From NCBI GenBank assembly GCA_963663735.2, contig CAXXHN010000002.1:496001-560000 (forward strand): 64,000 nt of DNA. The letters run 5' to 3'. The notes beneath the pieces are model-generated. The model had not been told where the DNA came from. It saw nothing but the letters and a program-made list of their open reading frames with translations, and did no database searches. Within the stretch, counting starts at the first letter, position 1. Every line of letters starts with the position of its first letter. Source of the stretch: G963663735 sp963663735 (GTDB taxonomy: Bacteria; Acidobacteriota; UBA6911; RPQK01; JAPXNP01). Position numbers and translations under genes: made by a program. Of this stretch, positions 7,596-15,922 are shown piece by piece.

Positions 7596-9395
7596 ATGGA
7601 GAAACTTGGTACAGTAAAATCACCCTCCATCAATGATGAACAATGCCTACAAAAATGTTTTAAAAGTGAGTTCTATTTAGATTTATTGAAGGCAGCGCAA
7701 TATAATACTGGTGATTATTTCAGATCGGTCTATGACGTTCTTCATAATAGTTTCAATGTTGTCGAACTCGCTCTTTATGCGAGAGAGTTAGAAGATGGAG
7801 AATTAGTTTTACTTAGTTCCTATGGATCTAAGAAGCATCCTGTATATTTTTCAGAGCTATTATTAAATGACTTGGGATACGATACTTTAAAAGATGGAAA
7901 TTCAATCATGATCGATGGACATCATCAACTGAGAGAATACTTTAAAGTAAAAAATCTTAAGGGGAACACAAATAAAAAACTAATATTATCACCAATTGAG
8001 ATTACAAAAAATAGTAATAATATTATCAACTTTCAGTATGCACTTTGTCTTATCTTTGAAAATCTTCAAGACAGAGAAATTGTTTCCTATTATCTGGATG
8101 AAATAAGATTAACCGTTGGTTCGTTATATTTTTTTGTGATTCAACAAAAAAAATTACAGTTTCGAGAAGAGTTGGTAAAAAAAGCTGCAATTTCTCATGA
8201 TTTAAATTCATGCTTACATAGAGGGCTTATACTTATACGTGACTTCCTAAATATTGATGCTGGATCAATATTTTTATACGATGAAAAATCGAGATTATTG
8301 CGAGCTCATGCAACTAGTGGATTTGAAGGTTCTCGTCATTTAGAAGATGTAATATATAAGTCTAATGATAATAGTGACACCTGGAAAGTCTTTGAAAAAG
8401 GTGAAATTATTGGATATAAAAACATTAGTACTAAAAGACAAAAAGGAAGATTCGCTGAAAGTATATCTGGTGAAAGAAAATCCTTTATTGCATTACCAAT
8501 TACACATCCAAGAACTGATGACGATACAAAAAGAAAACGCAAAATTGGAGTTATTCGTTTACTCAACAAATATAGAATTAACAACGGTGATAAATGCCTA
8601 ATCTATTTTACCTTTGAAGATGTTCTCTTATTAGAATTCGCTTGTGATCTTCTCAGCGTAATTGTTCATCAGATGAAATCAAGAGAACGAAGAATAGAGT
8701 TTTTTGAAAAAATACTGCATGGGACTTACACAAATATAAAAGCTGTTAGACTACATATTGACATTCTTGAAAATAGAGGACGTATTAATGCGTATATCCC
8801 AGATCCATTAAAATATTGCATACCCAATAGCCTCTTTTTTTTAGATGACATAAGAGCACAAATTGATAGACTTTCAATGCCAGATCCTGCCAAGTTTAAA
8901 ATCGAAAAAGTGAGAATTGCTGGAGCAGTATTATCTAAGATCGTTGCATATATCGAAGAATTGGTTAAGACTGAAGATATAATACCTGAAGTGACAAATC
9001 TTAAGAAAGACTATTTCTATGACTTGCCTCCGGTCAAAGGAGACTTAGAGTCTTTAATGACTGTTTTTCGCAATCTCGCTGAAAATTCAATCAAGTATAG
9101 AAAAAATAATACTAATAAACTTATCGTAGAACTTACCTATAGAATTTTAGATAATTATGTTGAAATTTTATTTAGTGATTATGGGATGGGAATTCCGTTA
9201 GAAGATAGAGAATTTATTTTTGAAGAGGGTTATAGATCGGAAAACGCAATACGCAGACAGCCTTCTGGGACAGGTTTGGGGTTATCCCATTCAAAGGATT
9301 TAATGAAATTGATGGGAGGAATGCTTGAACTAGATAACGACACTGATAGAACTACCTTTGTTATAAGAATAGAAAAATGGGAGAGAAACATATGA
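7596..9395 (+). CDS. GAF-domain histidine kinase, non-canonical H-box
   Basis: About 599 residues from the ATG at 7596, which has AAGGA seven bases upstream; the frame also opens at 7530 without such a site. Residues about 190-365 form a GAF-like sensor (LNIDAGSIFLYDEKSRLLRAHA...FIALPITHP). The C-terminal ATPase domain is complete: N-box NLAENSIKYR, G1 DYGMGIP, G2 GTGLGLSHSKDLM. The expected H-box is replaced by ILHGTYTNIKAVRLHIDIL, so the phosphoacceptor would be the His in LHGTY, without the usual HE/HD and Pro. No membrane segment is seen, so the kinase is cytosolic. GC content is far below that of the kinases after 23 kb. It is the first gene of a three-gene operon. Confidence 0.85.
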   Translation: MEKLGTVKSPSINDEQCLQKCFKSEFYLDLLKAAQYNTGDYFRSVYDVLHNSFNVVELALYARELEDGELVLLSSYGSKKHPVYFSELLLNDLGYDTLKDGNSIMIDGHHQLREYFKVKNLKGNTNKKLILSPIEITKNSNNIINFQYALCLIFENLQDREIVSYYLDEIRLTVGSLYFFVIQQKKLQFREELVKKAAISHDLNSCLHRGLILIRDFLNIDAGSIFLYDEKSRLLRAHATSGFEGSRHLEDVIYKSNDNSDTWKVFEKGEIIGYKNISTKRQKGRFAESISGERKSFIALPITHPRTDDDTKRKRKIGVIRLLNKYRINNGDKCLIYFTFEDVLLLEFACDLLSVIVHQMKSRERRIEFFEKILHGTYTNIKAVRLHIDILENRGRINAYIPDPLKYCIPNSLFFLDDIRAQIDRLSMPDPAKFKIEKVRIAGAVLSKIVAYIEELVKTEDIIPEVTNLKKDYFYDLPPVKGDLESLMTVFRNLAENSIKYRKNNTNKLIVELTYRILDNYVEILFSDYGMGIPLEDREFIFEEGYRSENAIRRQPSGTGLGLSHSKDLMKLMGGMLELDNDTDRTTFVIRIEKWERNI

Positions 9396-9841
9396 TTTAT
9401 ATTGTAGACGAAGACCGACGGCAATTGAGGGCTGAGAAATCTGAATTGGAATTCCGTGGTTTCGAAGTTGAATTTCTCGGAGACGCTGATATAGCTTTCT
9501 CTACTCTCATCTCTGTTAAACCAAAAGATGTTGATTTGATCTTAATCGATGTGATGCTGGCTGCAAACGAAGATTCAATGATTAGCAGATACTCTAGATC
9601 TTCTAGTGATAATTTTATGAAGACTGGATTGTTATTATTAAAGGATTTGATTCAACAGAACAAAAAAGTATTTCCTTCAAAAGCTGTTTTGTTTACCAAT
9701 ACGACAAGTGATAGTCTTTTAAGTGAGGTTCGAAACGTTTGTACTGAATATAAAATAGAGCTAATAAGCAAACGAGAGTATAGAAGTACCTTCGAATTTG
9801 GTGATAAAATTGAGTCTTTTATAAAAAATATGAAGGAGTAA
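9392..9841 (+). CDS. Stand-alone response-regulator receiver protein
   Basis: 150 residues from the ATG at 9392. This ATG overlaps the kinase stop codon (ATGA) and is preceded by GGGAGAG, so translation is coupled. It is a receiver fold: acidic pocket DED at residues 6-8, phosphoacceptor Asp in LILIDVML, Thr in LFTNTT and Lys in ISKREY. The segment after the Asp contains an unusual insertion (AANEDSMISRYSRSSSDNF). There is no DNA-binding or enzymatic output domain, so the signal must pass by protein contact, plausibly to the kinase or to the membrane protein that follows. Confidence 0.85.
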   Translation: MIYIVDEDRRQLRAEKSELEFRGFEVEFLGDADIAFSTLISVKPKDVDLILIDVMLAANEDSMISRYSRSSSDNFMKTGLLLLKDLIQQNKKVFPSKAVLFTNTTSDSLLSEVRNVCTEYKIELISKREYRSTFEFGDKIESFIKNMKE

Positions 9842-9845
9842 TCAA

Positions 9846-10358
9846 ATGACTTTAGGGGATTTGATTGGATTTATGAGTCTTGTTGTAGCAATGCAAACCC
9901 TTATGTTCACTCTACATATGTATATTCATAATAAATATAAGGAGAAACAAGACAAAGAGATCCGTCAAATTATTAATAATACTTTCATGATCAAGAAATC
10001 TCATCAACTGTTTATTGCAACACTAATAAAGGCCAATTCTTCATTCCGCTTACATTCATCGATTCTACATAGATTGATGATGCATATTAAGTTAGATAGT
10101 GATTTAACGAATAGGATCTCAAAAAGCTTTCTAGAATATGAAGATTTATTCAATAAATCTCTTCATGAATTAATTATTATTGATAATAACCCTGGTCAAA
10201 GAGATTCCTCAGTCCGACAATTAAGCCAAATAAATGGTGATATATTTAGTTATGAATTAATGTGCGAAGTTAATCGACATGAAGAGAATAAAGACCCTCT
10301 ACTTAAAAAAGGAATCGCAGATTTAAGACGTAGATTAGATAACTCAAAAAAGAAATAG
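9846..10358 (+). CDS. Membrane-anchored helical protein, third gene of kinase operon
   Basis: 170 residues. AAGGAG precedes the ATG, and the gap to the receiver gene is four bases. Residues 3-28 form a single N-terminal membrane helix (LIGFMSLVVAMQTLMFTLHMY). The rest is charged, predicted helical and cytosolic if the N-terminus faces out. No family is recognised. Its position makes it the likely partner or output of the kinase-receiver pair. It is followed by about 270 bases of AT-rich DNA up to a convergent gene. Confidence 0.75.
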   Translation: MTLGDLIGFMSLVVAMQTLMFTLHMYIHNKYKEKQDKEIRQIINNTFMIKKSHQLFIATLIKANSSFRLHSSILHRLMMHIKLDSDLTNRISKSFLEYEDLFNKSLHELIIIDNNPGQRDSSVRQLSQINGDIFSYELMCEVNRHEENKDPLLKKGIADLRRRLDNSKKK

Positions 10359-10625
10359 AATATAAAATCTATAAGTTTAGCAAAAACTACATAAATGATT
10401 ATTCTATTTTGAAGATAAACATTTTTCAATATTTTCTATTATGTAATGTTTACAACTAAGGTAAACAGATAGTCCTTGAACTAGAGTTGTTAACTTCGAT
10501 AAGAATTTTAATCCAATTAATCCCTTTTTCATAATCTATTTCGGAAAGCTAAAAGAAAGAACTAAATCACGATGAGAATTTAGTGACATCTGCGCTTTCG
10601 AGTTACGGTTTTATCATGTGCTTTT

Positions 10626-11093
10626 TCACGATCCAATCACTGTTTGAATTAAAATCGCAATCACTGTTGTTACAACTACACCTGCACCAAACAAAACATA
10701 GTCTCGCTTGGCGCTACGTTTTTCTCCATACTCAAGTAGCTTGATAAAGTGCTCGGCCACAGGGAGAGGTGTATTTTCCAAAGTCTTTACTTTTTCTTTT
10801 AATTCTTTTTCCTTAATTTCTAACGATTTTAAGTCCAATTCTAGCTTCTGAACCGCTGATTCACGGTTACGCGCTACCTGAGCCATCTCTGAAAGTACAG
10901 AATCGACATCGCTTGATGCTTTGGTTAGGTTTAATGTCAACTCCGAAAGTCTCTCGCTGTATGGTTTCTCTCGTTCCTTTTTAATTCCCAAGAGTTGCCG
11001 AATCAGTTTTTGAATTAGTTCGTTTGACAAGGCACCACCAGCAATAAGACTAACAGAACCTGCAATAATCGATAATAGAATGTCAATCCCCAT
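10626..11093 (-). CDS. Membrane protein, TM-coiled coil-TM
   Basis: About 155 residues from the ATG at 11091-11093 (AAGGA nine bases upstream; a TTG three codons earlier is the alternative). Residues about 4-24 and 133-153 are hydrophobic helices. Between them is a roughly 100-residue charged coiled coil (KLELDLKSLEIKEKELKEKVKTLE). This hairpin architecture recalls membrane-deforming or oligomerising effectors. The family is not recognised. It lies 50 bases after the Mrr-like nuclease gene on the same strand and is probably co-transcribed with it. Confidence 0.7.
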   Translation of the reverse strand: MGIDILLSIIAGSVSLIAGGALSNELIQKLIRQLLGIKKEREKPYSERLSELTLNLTKASSDVDSVLSEMAQVARNRESAVQKLELDLKSLEIKEKELKEKVKTLENTPLPVAEHFIKLLEYGEKRSAKRDYVLFGAGVVVTTVIAILIQTVIGS

Positions 11094-11143
11094 ATCTATC
11101 AATCCTTAGCTTAAAAATATTGTTATATCTCAGTCCTCCATTG

Positions 11144-11821
11144 TCACTTATTTACGTTACTTCCAAAACCTCTACCACCGCTTGAACGCCAGCCCTGACC
11201 GCCCCGAGATTCTCCACCACAGCTTGTTCTATTTGTTGCAGATGGAGAAGTGCGTGTTGGCTTCTGAGCAAGTACGCGCGTCTCGTGACGAGCTGGCGAC
11301 ACTACGGATGAACTAGTCTGAGATGGTTTACTAGTGAATTCCAATCCCCGGTGCTCGATACGGTGCGAAAAGATCGGTTGCGTCGATTCTGAGGCAATGG
11401 CATGGAGTCGAGTCTGGATCAAATCCCGATCGTTTGTAGGTAGATCGGACACATTAAATGTTGGGTTGACGATGTGCAGAGCGATTCCTTCGTCTTTGGC
11501 TACGGCGATTGCTCCTGCTGTGAAACCAACGTTCGTGATCATAAATGCTTTGTGAGCGCTTACCTTCTGACGTACCTGCTGGAGTAACATGACATCTGGC
11601 TGATTAACTTTGTCTTCTCCTCTCCACTTCGCATTTGCAATGTTGAGATACAAGGCGATCTCGTCGCCGGTCTCCCAGTAGAGATCAATCTGATGCTTGT
11701 AGGCCGGTAGGTCCTCTCTCTTTGGATTCTGGATTGTGACCGATTTGACCTGCTCTGGGGTCAGGCCAGTTTTTGTCGCTATGAAATAGCGGCAGAGTTC
11801 CTCGTACTGTTCGCTTTTCAT
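11144..11821 (-). CDS. Mrr-like restriction-endonuclease-fold protein, degenerate active site
   Basis: 225 residues. Residues about 1-135 look like the Mrr/REase fold: Asp46 in YKHQIDLYWE, a following strand LYLNIANAKWR, and the later MLLQQVRQKVSAHKAFMITNVGFTAGAIAVAKDEGIALH segment typical of Mrr_cat proteins. The usual E/Q-x-K catalytic pair is N63-A-K65 here, so the acidic residue is lost. The C-terminal 65 residues are low complexity (Ser/Thr/Gly/Arg rich, GGESRGGQGWRSSGGRGFG) and probably disordered. It may bind DNA without cutting, or cut weakly. It precedes the membrane coiled-coil gene. Confidence 0.75.
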   Translation of the reverse strand: MKSEQYEELCRYFIATKTGLTPEQVKSVTIQNPKREDLPAYKHQIDLYWETGDEIALYLNIANAKWRGEDKVNQPDVMLLQQVRQKVSAHKAFMITNVGFTAGAIAVAKDEGIALHIVNPTFNVSDLPTNDRDLIQTRLHAIASESTQPIFSHRIEHRGLEFTSKPSQTSSSVVSPARHETRVLAQKPTRTSPSATNRTSCGGESRGGQGWRSSGGRGFGSNVNK

Positions 11822-12030
11822 CTCACCACTCTTTCTTCCACAAAACGTTGTGCATGACCGTCTTTGGAAAGGCGTATGAAATCCGACTTTTCAAAATACG
11901 TGTCAAAGCATCTTGTTGTGTATCCTCATCGCAGTCACTATCCGTACTGTGGATCTAGCTCATCTCCCTTTCCACCTGTCGATGCAAGAACGATGCTGGT
12001 ACCGGGCCTTTTAATCTGTCGATGATAACG

Positions 12031-13143
12031 TCATTTATTCCAGATTATATCCTTATCGGATAACGCATTAGACAAAAGTTCAACTAATTCACTAAGGCGA
12101 CCATATGGATCATTTGGATCGGACTTCCTGGGGAACCTAATTACGCGTAAACCTATCCTGGTTAAATCAGAATCAAACAAAGCGTAGGACATATTTTGAT
12201 AGTTTGTAGGTGCGCTCTCCTTTGGTAAAAATGCATAATGCCATTTATTTGAAATTGCTTTTGAACTTCGTAGAATTCGGCGAATGTTGGGATCTGTCAT
12301 CGATTGGCCGATAAACAAGCAAGTTGATCCAGTAAATTCACGAAATTGAGCTAAATTCGCCCAGTTGTCAGATTGAGCATATTCACCATGATAATCGCTC
12401 TCGGCTATCACTGTCTTCGATAAAGGGCCTCCGGGAAAAGGGAGATAGCCGTGAGGATGATATATTGCTAATTTCCCGGTTTTTTCCGGAAATGCGGGGT
12501 CCCAGAATGCCCTGCATGAAATGTTTTTACGTCTTAGATGAATCTCAAAAAAATTATCGTAATTATAATTCAGTACAGACTTTACGCAATTGTTTGTTGC
12601 GCATAGATTTGCCAAATTATCCAGCAGTTTGGACTTTATGTCGTGCACGGTTAAATCGGTATGGTTTAGGTAGAGAGCGTGATAAAGGAGATAGCGCCAG
12701 TCTGCTTCTCGAATACAAGTTTTGATTTGCTGTGCAACAATTAAAGGGTCTCCTGCTGAAAATGACCTGGACAGTTCGACATATTTGGGGTCAGCTCCCC
12801 ACATGTTACCTACAAGAGCTCGTATTGGGTCGTTCTCATCTTCGACAAAAGCTATCGACATGTTCCTTGGTGGATTCATATGTGATGCAGTGCCCTCGTC
12901 TATCAGATTTTCCCAATGCCGAAAGAAGGTCAGTGATAGACGTTTTAGTAATTCGCTCCAAATTGGCAGTCCAGCACTAGAAGACGCACCAGCTCCCAAA
13001 GCGAGCACGAGATCACCTTTTTGAATGCTGGAAAGCAACGAAAGGAAATTCTGCGCTCCGAGTTTTCCTAAATCCGATAGTGAGGGTGGTGGAAATATTC
13101 TCGTTGTTTTTTTCATCGCTACATTTGTTCTGAAGTAAAACAA
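12031..13143 (-). CDS. SIR2-domain protein (candidate NAD-consuming defence effector)
   Basis: 370 residues. SIR2-type Rossmann signatures: LALGAGASSSAGLPIWSELL (residues about 47-66), NYNYDNFFE near the middle, YHPHGYLP, which holds the position of the catalytic His, and FIGQSMTDPNIRRIL. SIR2 proteins of this kind deplete NAD+ in anti-phage systems such as Thoeris, DSR and SIR2-associated pairs. The start is uncertain: the first ATG is at 13143, and another at 13116 (MKKTTR) is plausible. It lies three bases after the stop of a membrane-protein gene, so the two form an operon. The defence role is inferred from family and context. Confidence 0.85.
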   Translation of the reverse strand: MFYFRTNVAMKKTTRIFPPPSLSDLGKLGAQNFLSLLSSIQKGDLVLALGAGASSSAGLPIWSELLKRLSLTFFRHWENLIDEGTASHMNPPRNMSIAFVEDENDPIRALVGNMWGADPKYVELSRSFSAGDPLIVAQQIKTCIREADWRYLLYHALYLNHTDLTVHDIKSKLLDNLANLCATNNCVKSVLNYNYDNFFEIHLRRKNISCRAFWDPAFPEKTGKLAIYHPHGYLPFPGGPLSKTVIAESDYHGEYAQSDNWANLAQFREFTGSTCLFIGQSMTDPNIRRILRSSKAISNKWHYAFLPKESAPTNYQNMSYALFDSDLTRIGLRVIRFPRKSDPNDPYGRLSELVELLSNALSDKDIIWNK

Positions 13144-13146
13144 ATA

Positions 13147-13779
13147 TTATAAATTTATGATGTGGTTAATAGCGTCGGCAATAGTTTTTGACCTGTCACC
13201 TATGAATTTATAGGTTTTTTCTAAATCTTTGCAGACAGCATAATAGTTTTCATTGCTAATATCAGAATCGAATGTCATGCTTCTGTAAGTTTTTGCTTCA
13301 TCCACTTGATCATTTAATAATGCAATTTGTGTTTTAAACTCAATAACTTTAACTTGTAATTCACAGGAGAAAAGACCGATATTACTGATATGAGCATCAA
13401 GAAAAGGTGTCAGGTACTTTCGAACAGTAATAGCGTTTGATCCGTCGGATTTCTGTATTTGGCCTAAAGCTGCTAACTGCTCATCACTGAGTTCCAAATT
13501 TGATTCAAGTGATTGTAGAATACGGTCTGTAGCGTAAACTCCCTTGTAATTCTTCATTATCGCCAGAACCCACGTCAGAAGATTCTTATCCAATTCACCA
13601 TATCTCAATTTGATAAGGTAAAAAGATCCTGCAAGGCGGTACTGCAACTCAGCGAGTTCGGATTTAATACCATTTCTAATCTCGCTCTTTAGAGTTCGCT
13701 TTCTTACGGCATCAATAATTGAAGGGCCTAATAGCCCTAGTAGCCATCCAAATAAAATGAGTGATAATTCTTCTATCAT
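13147..13779 (-). CDS. Membrane-anchored helical partner of SIR2 protein
   Basis: 210 residues. There is one N-terminal hydrophobic helix (LILFGWLLGLLGPSII, residues about 6-22) followed by a basic patch, so the long helical remainder should be cytosolic. No known domain is recognised. Its stop is three bases upstream of the SIR2 gene start, an arrangement seen when a sensor or inhibitor is co-produced with an NADase effector. It is first in the operon. The upstream region resembles that of the AlbA_2 gene (3626-3671), suggesting both modules arrived by related insertions. Confidence 0.7.
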   Translation of the reverse strand: MIEELSLILFGWLLGLLGPSIIDAVRKRTLKSEIRNGIKSELAELQYRLAGSFYLIKLRYGELDKNLLTWVLAIMKNYKGVYATDRILQSLESNLELSDEQLAALGQIQKSDGSNAITVRKYLTPFLDAHISNIGLFSCELQVKVIEFKTQIALLNDQVDEAKTYRSMTFDSDISNENYYAVCKDLEKTYKFIGDRSKTIADAINHIINL

Positions 13780-13883
13780 GAAACAGTCCGCATATGCTCC
13801 TTCCGCATAAGATACCTCGCAGTTTATCGCTAACTATGGGTTTAAGCCATTCCATTATAAGCTTCCTGTATGTAGATTTCCCC

Positions 13884-13960
13884 TGTGCCACCTGGTGTGC
13901 CATTTGTTGGCCGCTATTGAGGAGGAATGGTAGAGTTAATTGAAATTATTGACAAAATCA
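13884..13960 (+). repeat. Direct repeat copy 2
   Basis: Same sequence as 4042-4125, with TGGTGTGCCATTTGTTGGCC and the AT-rich tail ending in ATTGACAAAAT. It runs directly into a foldback repeat. The pair brackets the segment holding the IS3 element, kinase operon, nuclease and SIR2 genes. Confidence 0.75.
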
Positions 13961-13961
13961 T

Positions 13962-14056
13962 TTCCAAGTTCGAACTGAGATTTGAAAAGTTCGAGGTGAA
14001 GAGGAAATGGAGCGGATGCAGTGATATGGTTTTTGCCGATCAGGAGATCGGCGTTC
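13962..14056 (+). repeat. Foldback repeat copy, 5' exon of group II intron
   Basis: Begins TTCCAAGTTCGAACTGAG, continues through GAAAAGTTCGAGGTGAAG and ends in the hairpin GCCGATC-AGGA-GATCGGC followed by GTTC. The intron starts at the next base. The rest of the repeat resumes at 15923 on the other side of the intron. Confidence 0.85.
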
Positions 14057-15922
14057 GTGCGCCTTTGAGCGCACCGTGTTAGCTGGTGAAAGTCCAGTCC
14101 GGCCGAAGTTGCCAGGCCGGTAACCGAAAGTAACTGCGTCGCAGTAATGCGGGGTGGGGAGCAACTGAAAGTGAAAGAGCAGTCCGTAGGAGACGAACTC
14201 GATTCGGCTTGATGAACAGGCGAGCCTGCGAACGAATGGCGAAGCCATAATCCGAAAGGAGATGTTTTGTTCCTGAATGAAGCAACGATGAAAAAGGGAC
14301 AAAGCTGTTCATGGGGTGGTTGGAGACGGAATGTTTGGAAGGCACGGTGACGTTAAAAAGGGAGACCCTGTCGAAGGTTGAGACTAGGCAGGGAGTCAGA
14401 GTCGCCATAGTAGCTGAGAAATCTGTGAAAGCAGATGGAGCCAAGGGCGACAGGAAGATGAATACGTGAGAAAGGATCTGATGGAAATAGAGGAGTTAAA
14501 AGTGCCAGACCCGGCTAACCCCACTTCAGAAATCCGCGCCCGATGGGCGTGGGTGGAACCATCGGTCTGGACAGATCGCATGCTGTGGGCTCTGGAAAAT
14601 GGTATTTCCGGAGTCGAAGAAACAAAATGGTTCGGATTAATCGACAAAGTCTACAAAATTGCTAATCTTACCCGAGCCTATGAAAAGACGGTCCGGAATA
14701 AGGGAGCGGCTGGAGTAGACAACGTCTCGGTAACGGGGTACGGCAAGCATCTGGAGACCAATCTTGCAAGATTGCAGGAACAATTGGTGAAAGGAACCTA
14801 CCGGCCCTCCCGAATCCGGCGAACCTACATTCCCAAGCCCGGCGGAAGCGAGAAGCGGCCTCTGGGCATTCCAACAGTTCAGGATCGGATAGTACAAACG
14901 GCCTTGCGCCTTGTAATCGAACCGATCTTCGAACAGACCTTCGCAGGCAACAGCTATGGGTTCCGACCCGGGCGTGGATGCAAAGACGCATTACGGCAAG
15001 TAACAAAACTGCTGGATAGTGGTTATGTATACATCGTCGATGCGGACTTGCGCCAATGCTTCGACCGGATTCCCCATAGGCGTTTGCTGGATCGAGTCAA
15101 ACAACGGGTAACCGACAGGAGGGTACTGGAGCTGATTCAGTCCTTTCTTAAGCAGGAAATCCTGGACGAAGGCTCTGTTTTATACCCAGAAAATGAAGGC
15201 ACTCCTCAGGGAGCCACGCTCAGTCCATTATTATGCAACATATACCTTAATCCGCTGGACCATGAAATGGAAAAAGCGGATAAGGAAATGGTGCGCTATG
15301 CAGACGATCTCATAATCGCCTGTAAGACAAAGGAAGAAGCGGAAGCGGCTCTGGAGATGCTCAGGGAATGGACAGCGGCCAACGGACTGGAACTGCATCC
15401 GGAAAAGACCCGGATAGCCGAAATGAACCAACCAGGAGAGCATTTTGACTTTCTTGGCTACCGCTTCAAGCTAGGAAAGAGAGGGAAGATAATACGTTTT
15501 CCCAGCCCGAAAAGTGAGAAGCGATTCAGGGAAAAGCTACGGGGACTGACACGACGAGCGAATGGAAAGAGCATGGAAGTAATCATCCGTCGATGTAATC
15601 GAATCCTTAAAGGCTGGTTTGAATACTTCAAGCACAGCAACAAATGGACGCTGATGACGATTGATAGCTGGTTACGCATGCGGCTGCGAAGCATCCAGCG
15701 TAAACGCCGGAAAGGAAAAGGGAGGGGGCGTGGAGATGACCATCACAGATGGCCCAACGCCTACTTCGCGAAACTTGGGTTGTTCTCGTTATCCACAGCC
15801 CGAGCGGAAGCCATCAGTCCTTAAAGAGGTTAAGCATCAACTGGAGAGCCGTATGCGGGAGATCCGCATGTACGGTTCGGAGGGAGGGGTGGTGCAACTC
15901 AATGCGCTGTCCCTACCCCTAT
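14057..15922 (+). mobile_element. Group II intron (1866 nt) with precise boundaries
   Basis: The 5' end GTGCGCC matches the bacterial GUGYG consensus. Domain V is at 15846-15878 (GAGCCG at its start, TACGGTTC at its end, GGAGATCC at its tip). The 3' end is CCCTACCCCTAT. Boundaries are confirmed inside the window: joining bases 14053-14056 (GTTC) to 15923 onward (CCGGGGAAC) recreates the intact site at about 17087-17098. Insertion just after a GATCGGC hairpin, and the lack of an endonuclease domain in the encoded protein, are the habits of class C introns. Class assignment from sequence alone is not certain. Confidence 0.92.
14481..15824 (+). CDS. ltrA: Group II intron reverse transcriptase/maturase
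   Basis: About 447 residues from the ATG at 14481, which has AAAGG five bases upstream; a GTG at 14466 is the alternative. Fingers and palm motifs are intact: YIPKPGGSEKRPLGIPTVQDRIVQ, FRPGRGCKDAL, VDADLRQCFDRIPH, GTPQGATLSPLLCNIYL, and the catalytic YADDLIIAC at residues about 273-281. The maturase X domain follows (RCNRILKGWFEYFKHSN). The protein ends in RWPNAYFAKLGLFSL without an HNH endonuclease, so mobility would rely on retrotransposition into single-stranded or replicating DNA. It lies within domain IV of the intron and helps splicing. No frame damage is seen. Confidence 0.95.
   Translation: MEIEELKVPDPANPTSEIRARWAWVEPSVWTDRMLWALENGISGVEETKWFGLIDKVYKIANLTRAYEKTVRNKGAAGVDNVSVTGYGKHLETNLARLQEQLVKGTYRPSRIRRTYIPKPGGSEKRPLGIPTVQDRIVQTALRLVIEPIFEQTFAGNSYGFRPGRGCKDALRQVTKLLDSGYVYIVDADLRQCFDRIPHRRLLDRVKQRVTDRRVLELIQSFLKQEILDEGSVLYPENEGTPQGATLSPLLCNIYLNPLDHEMEKADKEMVRYADDLIIACKTKEEAEAALEMLREWTAANGLELHPEKTRIAEMNQPGEHFDFLGYRFKLGKRGKIIRFPSPKSEKRFREKLRGLTRRANGKSMEVIIRRCNRILKGWFEYFKHSNKWTLMTIDSWLRMRLRSIQRKRRKGKGRGRGDDHHRWPNAYFAKLGLFSLSTARAEAISP

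Noticed and set aside
13958..14900. Several minus-strand frames across the group II intron
   Set aside because: They are antisense shadows of the structured intron RNA and its maturase gene.
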